23,488 nucleotides of DNA, taken from the NCBI GenBank assembly GCA_009694165.1, contig SHVP01000035.1:1-23488 (forward strand), written 5' to 3'. The DNA is from Alphaproteobacteria bacterium (GTDB taxonomy: Bacteria; Pseudomonadota; Alphaproteobacteria; SHVP01). Both the position numbers and the translations under genes were made by a program. This document shows positions 7,708 to 15,374 of this stretch, piece by piece; position 1 is the stretch's first letter; every line of letters begins with the position of its first letter. The notes beneath the pieces are model-generated. The model saw only the letters and a list, made by a program, of their open reading frames with translations, ran no database searches and was not told the DNA's origin.

Positions 7708-8681
7708 TGCTGGCGGTTCGTGCCCTCGAAACCCGGTTCGTCACGCGCCAAGGGGTGGTGTACGCGGCCAACGGCGTGACGTTTGACGTTGGCGACGGCG
7801 AGGTGGTGGGGATCGTCGGCGAGAGCGGGTCGGGAAAGTCGGTGAGCGCCAACTCGATTCTCGGCCTAATTCGGCCGCCCGGGCGGGTGATCGCCGGTTC
7901 GGCCACCTTCGAGGGCGTCGATTTGATCGCCTTGAGTCAGCGCCAGCTCCGTCGGATCCGCGGTGCGCGCATCGGCTACATTGCACAAAATCCGTTCGGC
8001 GCGCTTAACCCCTTGCTGACGATCGGGGCGCAATTCGGCAATGTCATGCGCGCACACCGCCGCGCCGACCGCGCAACCATCCGTCGGCAGGCACTGGCGA
8101 TGCTGCAGCGTGTCGGGATCGCCGGCCCCGAGCGGGTTCTCGATGGCTATGCCCACGAACTGAGTGGCGGGATGGCCCAGCGCGTCGTCATTGCGCTCGC
8201 CCTGTTGCTCAACCCGTCGCTCGTCGTCGCCGATGAACCGACCACCGCGCTCGACGTCACCGTGCAGCGCCAGATTCTTGATCTCATCGCTGGCCTGGTC
8301 GAGGAAGGGAATCGGTCCATGTTGATCGTTACCCACGACCTTGGCGTCGTCGCCCACTATTGCGATCGCGTCGTCGTAATGTATTCGGGGCGGGTGGTTG
8401 AGCAGGGGCCGGTCGAGGAAGTGTTCTCCCGGCCCTTGCACCCCTATACATTGGCGCTCCTGCGCGCGGTGCCGCGCCGAGGCACGGTCGTTCAGGGCTT
8501 GGGCGGCCGGGTTCCCGATTTGCTGTCCCGCCCAACCGGCTGCTCTTTCCGCCACCGCTGTACTTTTGCGTTCGCCGAGTGCAGCACGAACACCCCCAAC
8601 CTCAAGCCGTTGACGGCCGGCCGCACGATCGCTTGTCACCTCGACGTGGAACGGGAGGTTCCTGCCCTTGCCTCTGGTTGA
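7707..8681 (+). CDS. ABC transporter ATPase, DppD/OppD type
   Basis: A 324-residue ATP-binding subunit. Walker A is GESGSGKS (residues 38-45), the Q-loop Gln is in YIAQNP (94), the signature LSGGM is at 152-156, Walker B VVADEP is at 173-178 and the switch His is in VTHD (210). The C-terminal oligopeptide-transporter extension carries four cysteines (279, 285, 292, 310) in the arrangement known from DppD/DppF proteins. It energises the permease pair encoded just upstream. The start codon overlaps the preceding stop (TAATG), and the 3' end overlaps the next gene by 14 bases. Nothing in it looks damaged. Confidence 0.95.
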   Translation: MLAVRALETRFVTRQGVVYAANGVTFDVGDGEVVGIVGESGSGKSVSANSILGLIRPPGRVIAGSATFEGVDLIALSQRQLRRIRGARIGYIAQNPFGALNPLLTIGAQFGNVMRAHRRADRATIRRQALAMLQRVGIAGPERVLDGYAHELSGGMAQRVVIALALLLNPSLVVADEPTTALDVTVQRQILDLIAGLVEEGNRSMLIVTHDLGVVAHYCDRVVVMYSGRVVEQGPVEEVFSRPLHPYTLALLRAVPRRGTVVQGLGGRVPDLLSRPTGCSFRHRCTFAFAECSTNTPNLKPLTAGRTIACHLDVEREVPALASG

Positions 8682-9612
8682 GATGCGCCATGTCCATCGC
8701 TCGTTTGAGCGTCCCGGCGGCGGGACGGTCTGGGCGGTAAACGATGTTTCGCTCGAAATAACCGCCGGGCAGACGGTCGCGCTAATCGGCGAAAGCGGTT
8801 CGGGCAAGTCGACGCTCGGGCGCTTGGTGCTCGGGCTGCTGGCAGCCGATTCCGGCTCTGTCCTTTTCGACGGCGTCGATTTGGCGGCACTGACGAGGGG
8901 TGAGCTCCGGCGGTTGCGAGCGCGCATGGGCGTCGTATTTCAGGAGCCCTTCGAGTCGCTCAATCCGCGACTGAAAATCGCCGCCATCGTCGAGGAGCCG
9001 CTGATCATCCATCGGCCGGCACTGTCGAGCGTGGAGCGACAGGATCTCGTGGCCAAGATGCTGCGCGAAGTCGATATGGACCCACAGGTCATGGAGCGCT
9101 ACCCCCAGGCCCTCAGCGGCGGGCAACAGCAGCGCATCGGCATCGCGCGGGCGCTCATCATGCAGCCGAGCCTGATCGTGCTGGATGAGCCGACATCCTC
9201 ACTCGACCTTTCGGTCCGGGCCCAGATTCTCAATCTCTTCGGCACACTCAAGGCGGCGCGTGGCCTCACCTACTTGTTCATCTCGCACGACATCACCACG
9301 GTCGAGTATTTCAGCGACGAAATTGCCGTGCTCTACCTCGGTTGTATCGTCGAACGGGGTACGACCACCGCTGTGCTCGACAACCCCCGACATCCTTACA
9401 CTCAGGCGCTGCTATCGGCGCGCCTGTCGGTCGATCCGAAGGCATCGCTTCCCCATCTGCCGTTGAGCGGCGACCCCCCGTCGCCGACCCGGCAGATCGT
9501 GGGTTGTCCACTGGTCGGGCGCTGTCCGCGGGAGACCGCGGAGTGCTCCATGGCGGCGATTCCCTTGCGGCAAATCGCACCGGACCATCACGTCGCCTGC
9601 ATCCATGTTTAG
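8668..9612 (+). CDS. ABC transporter ATPase, DppF/OppF type
   Basis: A 314-residue second ATP-binding subunit. TTG at 8668 is taken as the start because GGGAGG lies 9 bases upstream (8653-8658) and the protein then opens PLVEMRHVHRSF as DppF proteins do; the next ATG at 8683 is much further from that site. Walker A is GESGSGKST (41-49), the Q-loop is in VFQEPF, the signature LSGGQQQR is at 149-156, Walker B is IVLDEPT and the switch His is in ISHD (207). The C-terminal extension holds the family cysteines (GCPLVGRCP, AEC, ACIHV). It pairs with the DppD-type subunit and is last in the transport operon. Confidence 0.94.
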   Translation: MPLVEMRHVHRSFERPGGGTVWAVNDVSLEITAGQTVALIGESGSGKSTLGRLVLGLLAADSGSVLFDGVDLAALTRGELRRLRARMGVVFQEPFESLNPRLKIAAIVEEPLIIHRPALSSVERQDLVAKMLREVDMDPQVMERYPQALSGGQQQRIGIARALIMQPSLIVLDEPTSSLDLSVRAQILNLFGTLKAARGLTYLFISHDITTVEYFSDEIAVLYLGCIVERGTTTAVLDNPRHPYTQALLSARLSVDPKASLPHLPLSGDPPSPTRQIVGCPLVGRCPRETAECSMAAIPLRQIAPDHHVACIHV

Positions 9613-9665
9613 CGGGATGGATAGTCGGTCGATGCCAGCATCTCCCACTGTTTACGGAGCGAACC

Positions 9666-11054
9666 ATGGCCACACCGTCCTCTAGCATCACGCACAGGCT
9701 GGCGGCCGAAGTCATCGAGACGCCGTTCGCCGCCATCCCCGATCGCGCGATGGCCGCCATCAAGCGCTTGTTGGTCGATCATATTGGGATCACTTACATG
9801 GGAGCTTCTTTCACCGGTCAGGCGCTCCATTCCTACGCGCTGGATCTGGGCGGCCGGGCCGATGCCGTGCTGATCGGCCACGGTGCCAGGGTGCCGGCGG
9901 AGTTGGCCGCCGGCATCAACAGCCAGGTCTGTCGGGCGACGGATTTTGAGGAAACCGGGCCGGGAACCCACGTGGGCCCCCTCTGCGTTCATACCGCTCT
10001 TGCGGTCGGTCAGCGGAGCAACGCGTCCGGCCGCGAGGTTCTGGCCGCGATGGCGCTCGGCTACGTGTTGTGTGCCCGTCTTCATTTTGGACGCCGCGCG
10101 GCCGGCTGGCCCAAGACCAACGCCCCGCAGCAGCGTACGGTCGCCGCGGCGATCGCCGCGCGGCTTCTTGGCTACGACGTGGCGACGGCGGCGCGGGTAC
10201 TGAGCCTGGCCTGGGAATTCCCCGGTCGAGCCTCGCAGAGCGGCGAGTCGCCGGGCGGCACCGCTTTCATGGCCAAGCGGATCTCGCCGCTTGCGACGCG
10301 ATCGCCGCTGGGGCCACCGTTCTTCACCGCCCGAGTGGGCGTCCAGGCGGCGTTGATGATCGGCCTTGGATTTCACAGTATTCCCGATGAGATCGATCAG
10401 TATCGCGACGACTACGACGCCGATGTCCTCACCGGCGGGCCGACGCCCTATCACTGGGTCGACGGCGAAATGGAACTGAAACCTTGGGTATGCAGCCGGC
10501 ACGGCCAGTGCGGCATGCAGGCGATCAGCAACATCGTGCGCGATCACGCCGTCGATCCGCGTTCGATCACCAAAATCCGCCTCTATCTTTCCAATATGTA
10601 CACCCGGCCATGGCAGTTCGAGCCGTCGCCAGACACCTATTGGGAGGCGATCTACTCGACCCAGTGGGCCGCCGCCATGATCCTGCAGCGGATTCCGGCT
10701 GGTCCAAAATGGGTCACGGCCGAACGCCTCGCCGATCCCTTCAGTCGGCGTTTGGCGGCGATGGTCGAGATCATCGAAGACCCTGAGGCATCGCGCGCCT
10801 ATTGGGAGTTGCGCTGGCTCGACATCTGCGGCACGGCGGAGATCGAAGCGGGCGGTCAGACTTTTCGCACGCGCTGTACCATGCGCGACACCTATGGCAG
10901 CCCTGGCATGGACATGCCCGAAAGCATGGTCGAGGAGAAGTTCTTCGAGGCGACCTCGCTGTCGCTGCCGCCCGATCGTGCGCGCCGGTTGCTGACCGCC
11001 GTTCGCCGGGTCGAAGAGATCGCGAACATAAACGACCTGGCCGCGCTGTTTTAA
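9666..11054 (+). CDS. MmgE/PrpD-family protein (2-methylcitrate dehydratase-like)
   Basis: A 462-residue protein starting at ATG 9666 with GGAG seven bases upstream; a much longer open frame before this point overlaps the ATPase gene and was rejected. The family region is NSQVCRATDFEETGPGTHVGP (about residues 85-104), corresponding to the Asn...Asp-Phe-x-x-Thr...His-x-Gly signature of MmgE/PrpD enzymes, and the overall length fits the family (about 450-500). Known members dehydrate 2-methylcitrate or act on itaconate- or iminodisuccinate-like acids, and many are uncharacterised. It lies 53 bp after the ATPase gene, which suggests it processes the imported compound in the cytoplasm. A closely related, broken second copy lies at 12879. 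Confidence 0.88.
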   Translation: MATPSSSITHRLAAEVIETPFAAIPDRAMAAIKRLLVDHIGITYMGASFTGQALHSYALDLGGRADAVLIGHGARVPAELAAGINSQVCRATDFEETGPGTHVGPLCVHTALAVGQRSNASGREVLAAMALGYVLCARLHFGRRAAGWPKTNAPQQRTVAAAIAARLLGYDVATAARVLSLAWEFPGRASQSGESPGGTAFMAKRISPLATRSPLGPPFFTARVGVQAALMIGLGFHSIPDEIDQYRDDYDADVLTGGPTPYHWVDGEMELKPWVCSRHGQCGMQAISNIVRDHAVDPRSITKIRLYLSNMYTRPWQFEPSPDTYWEAIYSTQWAAAMILQRIPAGPKWVTAERLADPFSRRLAAMVEIIEDPEASRAYWELRWLDICGTAEIEAGGQTFRTRCTMRDTYGSPGMDMPESMVEEKFFEATSLSLPPDRARRLLTAVRRVEEIANINDLAALF

Positions 11055-11185
11055 GGCCGGGGCCTAACGGAGCGGGCGATCCGGTTGCAAGGGGTGTTGG
11101 GTCTCCTGATCAGCCTTTCCGAGCCGTTTTTCGCGGTCAACACGGCGTGAATCGGTTAAACTAGTGGACCGGTTTTTCGGGCGCT

Positions 11186-11222
11186 CGTCCGCCGACTAGG
11201 CCGATCGCCGGAGGGGCGGACG
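11186..11222 (+). promoter_or_regulatory. Leader hairpin immediately before SBP C
   Basis: CGTCCGCC (11186-11193) pairs perfectly with GGCGGACG (11215-11222) around a 21-base loop that itself contains the palindrome CGATCG. The right arm ends 5 bases before the ribosome-binding site GGGAGG (11228-11233) of the gene starting at 11239. It may stabilise the SBP transcript, raise SBP expression relative to the permeases, or serve as a DNA operator. There is no T run, so it is not a simple terminator. Confidence 0.45.
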
Positions 11223-11238
11223 TTCATGGGAGGCACTG

Positions 11239-12777
11239 ATGCGGAATCGGCTTAACGCGCTCTTGCTGGGCGCGACGGCGATGATGGCGGTTGGCGCGAA
11301 TCTGGGCCCGGCCCAAGCACAGGACGCTAAGGACACGCTACGCGTGGCCATGTATCAACAGGCAACGCCGCGTGGCAACGTCTACGGCATCCAGTACATT
11401 TGGCCGCACAACTACTGGTGGGAGGCCGCCTACGACTCGTTCGTCCGCGTTGACGACAAGGCCCAGATCGTCCCGTTTGGCGCGGAGAAATGGGAACTGG
11501 TCAACCCAACAACCTGGCGGCTGACATTTCGCAAGGACGTCGAATTTGGCAGCGGTCGCAAGAATGACGCCGTCAACGTCGTGAAGGCGTTCGAGTACCT
11601 GCACTCCGACGCCGCCAAGGGCGCCGGAATCATGCGCAACATGAAACTGGCAAGCTATAAGGCGATCGATTCGCACACGGTCGAATTCGTGACACCGGTG
11701 CCGGACCCGTTGCTGGTGGCGAAGTTCGCAGCGTTTTACCTGGTCGACATGGCGTCGTTCAACGAAATGGGCGCGGCAAACTTTGCCAACAAGCCGGTGA
11801 CGTCGGGCCCGTTCCGGGTAGTGAATTGGACCGATCAGGAACTGACCGGCGTGACCTTCGACAAGAGCTGGCGTCCGGCCAAGGCCAAGAACATCAGAAT
11901 CCTCAACGTGCCGGAAGGGGCCACGCGGCTGGCAGCGCTAGAGTCGGGTGAGGTGGATGTTGCGTTCAACCTCAGTCCCGACGACATCGCGCGCATCCGC
12001 GCCGCCGGCCATGTCGCCGCCGTCGAACCGGCACCGTTCGCCGCTGCGATCGCCCTGTTCACCGAGGATTTTGCCAAGAAATGGGGGGGCAAGCCGCCGT
12101 TCGCCGACAAACGCGTCCGTCTGGCGGCGAACTATGCGATCAACCGGGACGTGCTGGTGAAGGACTTCATGATGGGTCTCACCCGCGTCTCGACCCAGGC
12201 GGCGACGCCCGCCACCTTCGGGTTTAACCCGAACGTCAAGGCCCATCCCTACGATCCGGCGAAGGCGAAGCAACTGTTGGCCGAGGCGGGCTATCCCAAC
12301 GGCCTCAACCTTCTGATGGAGACCACGGCCGTCACCACCGGCGCCAGCGACGTGCTGCAGATCGTTGCCGCCGACTTGGCGAAGGTCGGGATCAACGTCA
12401 AGGTCAACGTGATGCCGTTCGCCGAGCGATCCAAACGCTTCAATGGCAACAGTTGGGAAGGTGACCTTACGTCCTTCACCTTCTTCTTCTCGCCGATGAT
12501 GGACGCTTCCGTCGTGTTCTCGGTCTACGGCTGCAACTTGCCGAACACTTTTACCTGCATCCCGTCGCTGAACGATCTGGTCGTGGCGCAGGAAAAGGAG
12601 ATGGACCCGAAAAAGCGACTGGCCTTGCTGCAGGAGTTGATGCAGCGGCAGGCCGATGAGGCGATGGCGATCCCGCTGTTCGACGGCTTCGACATCACCG
12701 GTCTCTCCAAGAGAGTCAAGGGATACAAGAACTGGAACAAGATCATTCACTACGATCTGATGTCGGTAGACGGTTAA
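11239..12777 (+). CDS. ABC transporter solute-binding protein, family 5 (SBP C)
   Basis: A 512-residue intact periplasmic binding protein. The ATG at 11239 has GGGAGG five bases upstream. A signal peptide covers about residues 1-27 (LLLGATAMMAVGANLGPAQA, then QD). Family landmarks are LTFRKDVEFGSG, SGPFRVVNW, NVPEGATRLAALESGEVDVAF, and the late VRLAANYAINRDVLVKDFM segment. The C-terminal part has a C-x7-C pair (CNLPNTFTC) placed as in SBP A, a possible disulfide. It is the closest relative of the broken SBP A within the window and is probably the working replacement. It is separated from the transport operon by the MmgE/PrpD gene and a 184-bp gap with a leader hairpin. Confidence 0.94.
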   Translation: MRNRLNALLLGATAMMAVGANLGPAQAQDAKDTLRVAMYQQATPRGNVYGIQYIWPHNYWWEAAYDSFVRVDDKAQIVPFGAEKWELVNPTTWRLTFRKDVEFGSGRKNDAVNVVKAFEYLHSDAAKGAGIMRNMKLASYKAIDSHTVEFVTPVPDPLLVAKFAAFYLVDMASFNEMGAANFANKPVTSGPFRVVNWTDQELTGVTFDKSWRPAKAKNIRILNVPEGATRLAALESGEVDVAFNLSPDDIARIRAAGHVAAVEPAPFAAAIALFTEDFAKKWGGKPPFADKRVRLAANYAINRDVLVKDFMMGLTRVSTQAATPATFGFNPNVKAHPYDPAKAKQLLAEAGYPNGLNLLMETTAVTTGASDVLQIVAADLAKVGINVKVNVMPFAERSKRFNGNSWEGDLTSFTFFFSPMMDASVVFSVYGCNLPNTFTCIPSLNDLVVAQEKEMDPKKRLALLQELMQRQADEAMAIPLFDGFDITGLSKRVKGYKNWNKIIHYDLMSVDG

Positions 12778-12790
12778 GACCTCGGTTACG

Positions 12791-12830
12791 GCGAACGCGC
12801 GGCGGGCTGAGCGATTGGGCCGCCGTTCGC
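12791..12830 (+). terminator. Possible hairpin terminator after SBP C
   Basis: GCGAACG (12791-12797) and GCGGC (12799-12803) pair with GCCGC (12819-12823) and CGTTCGC (12824-12830), giving 12 bp with a single bulged base and a 15-base loop, 13 bp after the SBP C stop. It lacks a T run, so it may be only an mRNA 3' end stabiliser. Confidence 0.4.
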
Positions 12831-12878
12831 TTGCCGGGCCGGCAGTCTGTTTCACTCGCGCGCAACCAAGCGAATCCA

Positions 12879-13388
12879 ATGAGCGTTGCTGTGGCCGGAC
12901 CGTCCGGCCGGTCGGTGACCCGGACGCTTGCGGCCGAGGTCGCTGAAACACCGAGCGCCGCCATTCCCGGAACGGCCCGCGCGGCGATCAAGCGCCTGCT
13001 CATCGATCATGTCGGCATCGCCTATATGGGGGCGGCGTTCACCGGCAAGCCCCTCCACTCTTATGCCAACGAGCTGGGCGGTCGACCCGAAGCGGTGCTG
13101 ATTGGAAGCGGCACCCGCGTTGCGGCAGAGCTCGCGGCGGGGGTCAACGCGCAACTCTGCCGCAATACCGATTTCGAGGAGACCGGGCCCGGGACCCATG
13201 TTGGACCACTCATCGTGCATACGGCGTTGGCCGTCGGTCAGTGAGTGAAGGCGTCAGGCCAGGCGGTGCTCGATGCCGCGACGCTGGGATATGCGTTGAC
13301 GGCACGCTTTCATTTTTTCCGGATCAAGGATTAGCCGCGAACCAGTATCGTGCACCACCGGGCGGTCGCGGCGGCCATCGCGTCGCGA
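12879..13388 (+). pseudogene. Second MmgE/PrpD copy, truncated and with two internal stops
   Basis: From ATG 12879 the frame gives a protein start closely matching the intact copy at 9666: counted by eye, 82 of 105 residues are identical from LAAEV to LAVGQ, including DFEETGPGTHVGP. No clear ribosome-binding site precedes it. The frame hits TGA at 13242-13244, where the intact copy has Arg, and TAG at 13332-13334, where it has Trp. Recognisable homology continues in the same frame (GYALTARFHF, then AVAAAIASR) to about 13388, where it stops abruptly and methyltransferase sequence begins in another frame. Only about a third of the gene remains. Its position directly after an SBP gene mirrors the intact copy's association with the transporter and suggests a duplicated module. 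Confidence 0.85.
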
Positions 13389-13875
13389 AGTTGCCGAAAA
13401 ATTTCGAGGCTTCAGGCCAACGTTCCATGGACTGGACACGTTTGAAGGGATGCCCTCGAATAACGAGGGTGCGGCAACTTTCGCTGAAGGGACCTTCAAG
13501 AGCGATTGGAGTTTGGTCGAGAGAAAATGTGAGCAGATATTTTTCTCGAACGAGAAGACCCCGCCGTTCAAGCTTTATAAGGGGCTCTTCTCGGCTACTG
13601 CCTCAGAACTTGCGCAGAATATCAAGACTAACGCAGCCATCATCAACGTCGACAGCGATCTTTATCAGTCGACATGCGAGGCGTTCAGCATATGTATCCC
13701 GCTGATTCAAGTTGGTACGGTGTTGCTCCTTGACGACTACAACGCATACAGGGCCCATAACGCCGAGGGTCAAAGACGAGCGTTTGGAGAGTTTCAGGAA
13801 AAAACGAGACTCAAATTCGAGAAATGGTGTTCCTATTACTATGTAGGTCAGGCCTTTCTATGCGTTGCCGACTGA
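13389..13875 (+). pseudogene. TylF/MycF-type O-methyltransferase, 3' fragment
   Basis: In the frame ending at TGA 13873-13875, about 160 residues resemble the C-terminal two thirds of macrocin O-methyltransferase (TylF) family proteins: FHGLDTFEGMP, the acidic metal/SAM-region motif NVDSDLYQST, and LLLDDYNAY. The N-terminal SAM-binding portion expected before LDTFEG is missing, and homology begins abruptly at the end of the MmgE/PrpD remnant. The first ATG in frame is at 13450, after the LDTFEGM motif has begun. Base composition drops sharply: the line 13801-13860 has only 23 G+C in 60. These enzymes methylate sugars or secondary metabolites and often sit in surface-polysaccharide loci, so this piece probably came from elsewhere. 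Function is presumed lost. Confidence 0.7.
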
Positions 13876-13918
13876 TATGGTCTGCTGCCGGCTTGACTTA
13901 CACGAACTTAGGTGACGC

Positions 13919-13974
13919 TGAGCCCAAGTTTTGTCCAGGGGGCACTGGAATCCGGCGTTCAGTTTGAGCCCAAG
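13919..13974. mobile_element. Possible insertion-sequence end remnant
   Basis: TGAGCCCAAG occurs at 13919-13928 and again at 13965-13974, with TTTTGTCC and GGCGTTCAGTTTGA between or before them. Repeated short blocks of this style are seen at the ends of some IS21-like elements. No transposase reading frame is present nearby. The assignment is from recall of the pattern only; it may be an unrelated repeat. It lies exactly between two gene fragments, where a mobile element would be expected. Confidence 0.28.
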
Positions 13975-14084
13975 CGGGTGGGTTGAGCAACGGGTCGGAC
14001 CGAACAGCCGCTAAGGAGCGAAGCGGGCCGAACCGATTCGGTCGAGAGTCGCGGCGTAGCCTGCCCGTTTCATCTAAGCGAGAC

Positions 14085-14556
14085 TCGAGTGCGGCCAGCG
14101 TTGGATGTAGTCGTTGCGCCAAGCGGTGGGCGATACGCATAGCGCTTTGTGCGGCCCCAAGTTACTTCGCCCGCTTCGGCCGGCCGGCCGGCCGGCCGCG
14201 CCGCGTCACCTCGAACGTCATGACTGCGTGCGCTACAGCTACGCCGCCAATGCCGACGAGTGGCAACTGCGGGGCCCAGACGGAGTGGTTAGCAGCGTTC
14301 ATGCGGCGGAAATTTTTGCACCAACAACGGGGGTGGCCACGCGCGAAGCGCTGATCCGCGGCATTGGGATTGCACCGTTACCGACCTTCATCGTCGGTGA
14401 CGACTTGCGGGCGGGCCGCCTCGAGGCGGTTTGGCCCAATGCCGGGCTGGAGGGGGCCACCTTCGCGATCTACCCGCAACATCGCTCCTCCCCGCCAAGA
14501 CCCGCGTCGTTTGTCGATTTCCTTGCCGATCGGTTTGGTCCCGATCCCCCATTGGG
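14085..14556 (+). pseudogene. LysR-family regulator remnant (effector-binding domain), frameshifted
   Basis: Only the C-terminal half of a LysR-type regulator remains; there is no helix-turn-helix region. In one frame the segment LCAAPSYFARFGRPA is recognisable. After the tandem CGGC run at 14177-14196 the homology resumes in another frame with LERHDCVRYSYA, EWQLRGPDGVV, GIGIAPLPTFIV, LRAGRLEAVWP and FVDFLADRFGPDPP, a normal LysR ending. Deleting 8 bases (two CGGC units) restores a continuous, correctly spaced protein. The part before 14140 looks further damaged. No native stop is seen after the LysR ending; the frame runs on into the GNAT gene. LysR regulators commonly control adjacent transport and catabolic genes, so this may be the former regulator of the transporter or enzyme locus. 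Confidence 0.75.
14177..14196. repeat. Tetranucleotide tandem repeat (CGGC) x5
   Basis: Five perfect CGGC units lie inside the LysR remnant. Three units would keep the LysR frame continuous; the five present shift it. A slippage-prone tract. Confidence 0.9.
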
Positions 14557-14644
14557 ACTCGTGATCGGCGACGCTTGCGTCGCGTCGGCGCTTCATGCTA
14601 CGCGGGGCCATGGCCCTGCTGCGCCTCCGACGAGGATGACGAGT

Positions 14645-14664
14645 GGCCCCGCTCATTCGGGGCC
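14645..14664. repeat. GGCCCCG/CGGGGCC hairpin between LysR remnant and GNAT gene
   Basis: GGCCCCG (14645-14651) and CGGGGCC (14658-14664) form a 7-bp GC-only stem with a 6-base loop. There is no T run. It may end or attenuate transcripts entering from the remnant region. Confidence 0.35.
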
Positions 14665-14749
14665 GAGCAGCCCGCGTGCGTCAGCCCGCGTTCCCCCTGT
14701 GCCAAACCGGTTTTCCGTCCGCCAGCCGGTCGTCGTCGGAGTGATCGCC

Positions 14750-15262
14750 ATGTTTGAAATCGTGCCGGAGCGGCCGCAAGACGCGGCTGCCATCGAGACG
14801 CTGCTCGACCTCGCGTTCGGGCGAGACCGCAGCAAGAAGACGGTCTATCGCTTCCGTGACGGGATTTCCCCTGTGCGGCGTCTCTGTCATGTGGCGCTGG
14901 TCGACGGCGAATTCCAAGGCAGCCTCCGCTTCTGGCCGGTGGCCATCGCCGGCGCGAGAAAAGCCTTGCTTCTTGGCCCGCTCGCCGTCGATCCGGCGCG
15001 CCGCGGGCAGGCGATCGGCGTTGCCTTGGTGCGCCACGGCCTAAGGCGGGCGCGGCGGCTCGGATACGACGTGGTGGTTCTGGTAGGCGATCCAGCCTAC
15101 TACCGCCGCCTCGGTTTCGTGGCGGCGATCCCCCATGGCCTGCGCCTGTCTGGACCGGTCGAAGAGGAGAGGTTTCAGGTGCGGCGCCTGCCGCGCGGAC
15201 CAGTGGGCGAGGTGACCGGCATGGTGCAACGTGCCGCCGCCGCCGATATCGAAGAGGCTTAG
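14750..15262 (+). CDS. GNAT-family N-acetyltransferase
   Basis: A 170-residue protein from ATG 14750 with GGAG eight bases upstream (14738-14741). The frame is open for another 600 bases upstream, but that part encodes LysR remnant and non-conserved sequence, so the internal ATG was chosen. The acetyl-CoA site is LGPLAVDPARRGQAIG (residues 75-90), containing the R/Q-x-x-G-x-G/A pyrophosphate loop, and VGDPAYYRRLGF (112-123) matches the later Tyr/Gly-Phe part of the fold. It resembles YhbS-like predicted acetyltransferases, whose substrate is usually unknown. It converges with the large minus-strand operon that ends at 15375. It looks intact and compositionally normal. Confidence 0.9.
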   Translation: MFEIVPERPQDAAAIETLLDLAFGRDRSKKTVYRFRDGISPVRRLCHVALVDGEFQGSLRFWPVAIAGARKALLLGPLAVDPARRGQAIGVALVRHGLRRARRLGYDVVVLVGDPAYYRRLGFVAAIPHGLRLSGPVEEERFQVRRLPRGPVGEVTGMVQRAAAADIEEA

Positions 15263-15374
15263 CGACCCTCGCGGCAGGTGAAAGCGTCATGACTGTGGCG
15301 CGGCCGACGGCCCTCGACTTCGGCGGCCGCCGATCTGGGCGATGCCGTACTGATCCGGGAGCGATTAGTCCGGG

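Noticed and set aside
1941..13334. UAG decoded as Trp in this organism
   Set aside because: Two conserved Trp positions read TAG, which is suggestive. However, TAG is the natural stop of the Kelch gene (2965), the DUF58 gene (20307) and the 692-residue protein (15375), and a TGA also breaks the second MmgE/PrpD copy. Ordinary decay explains the data better.
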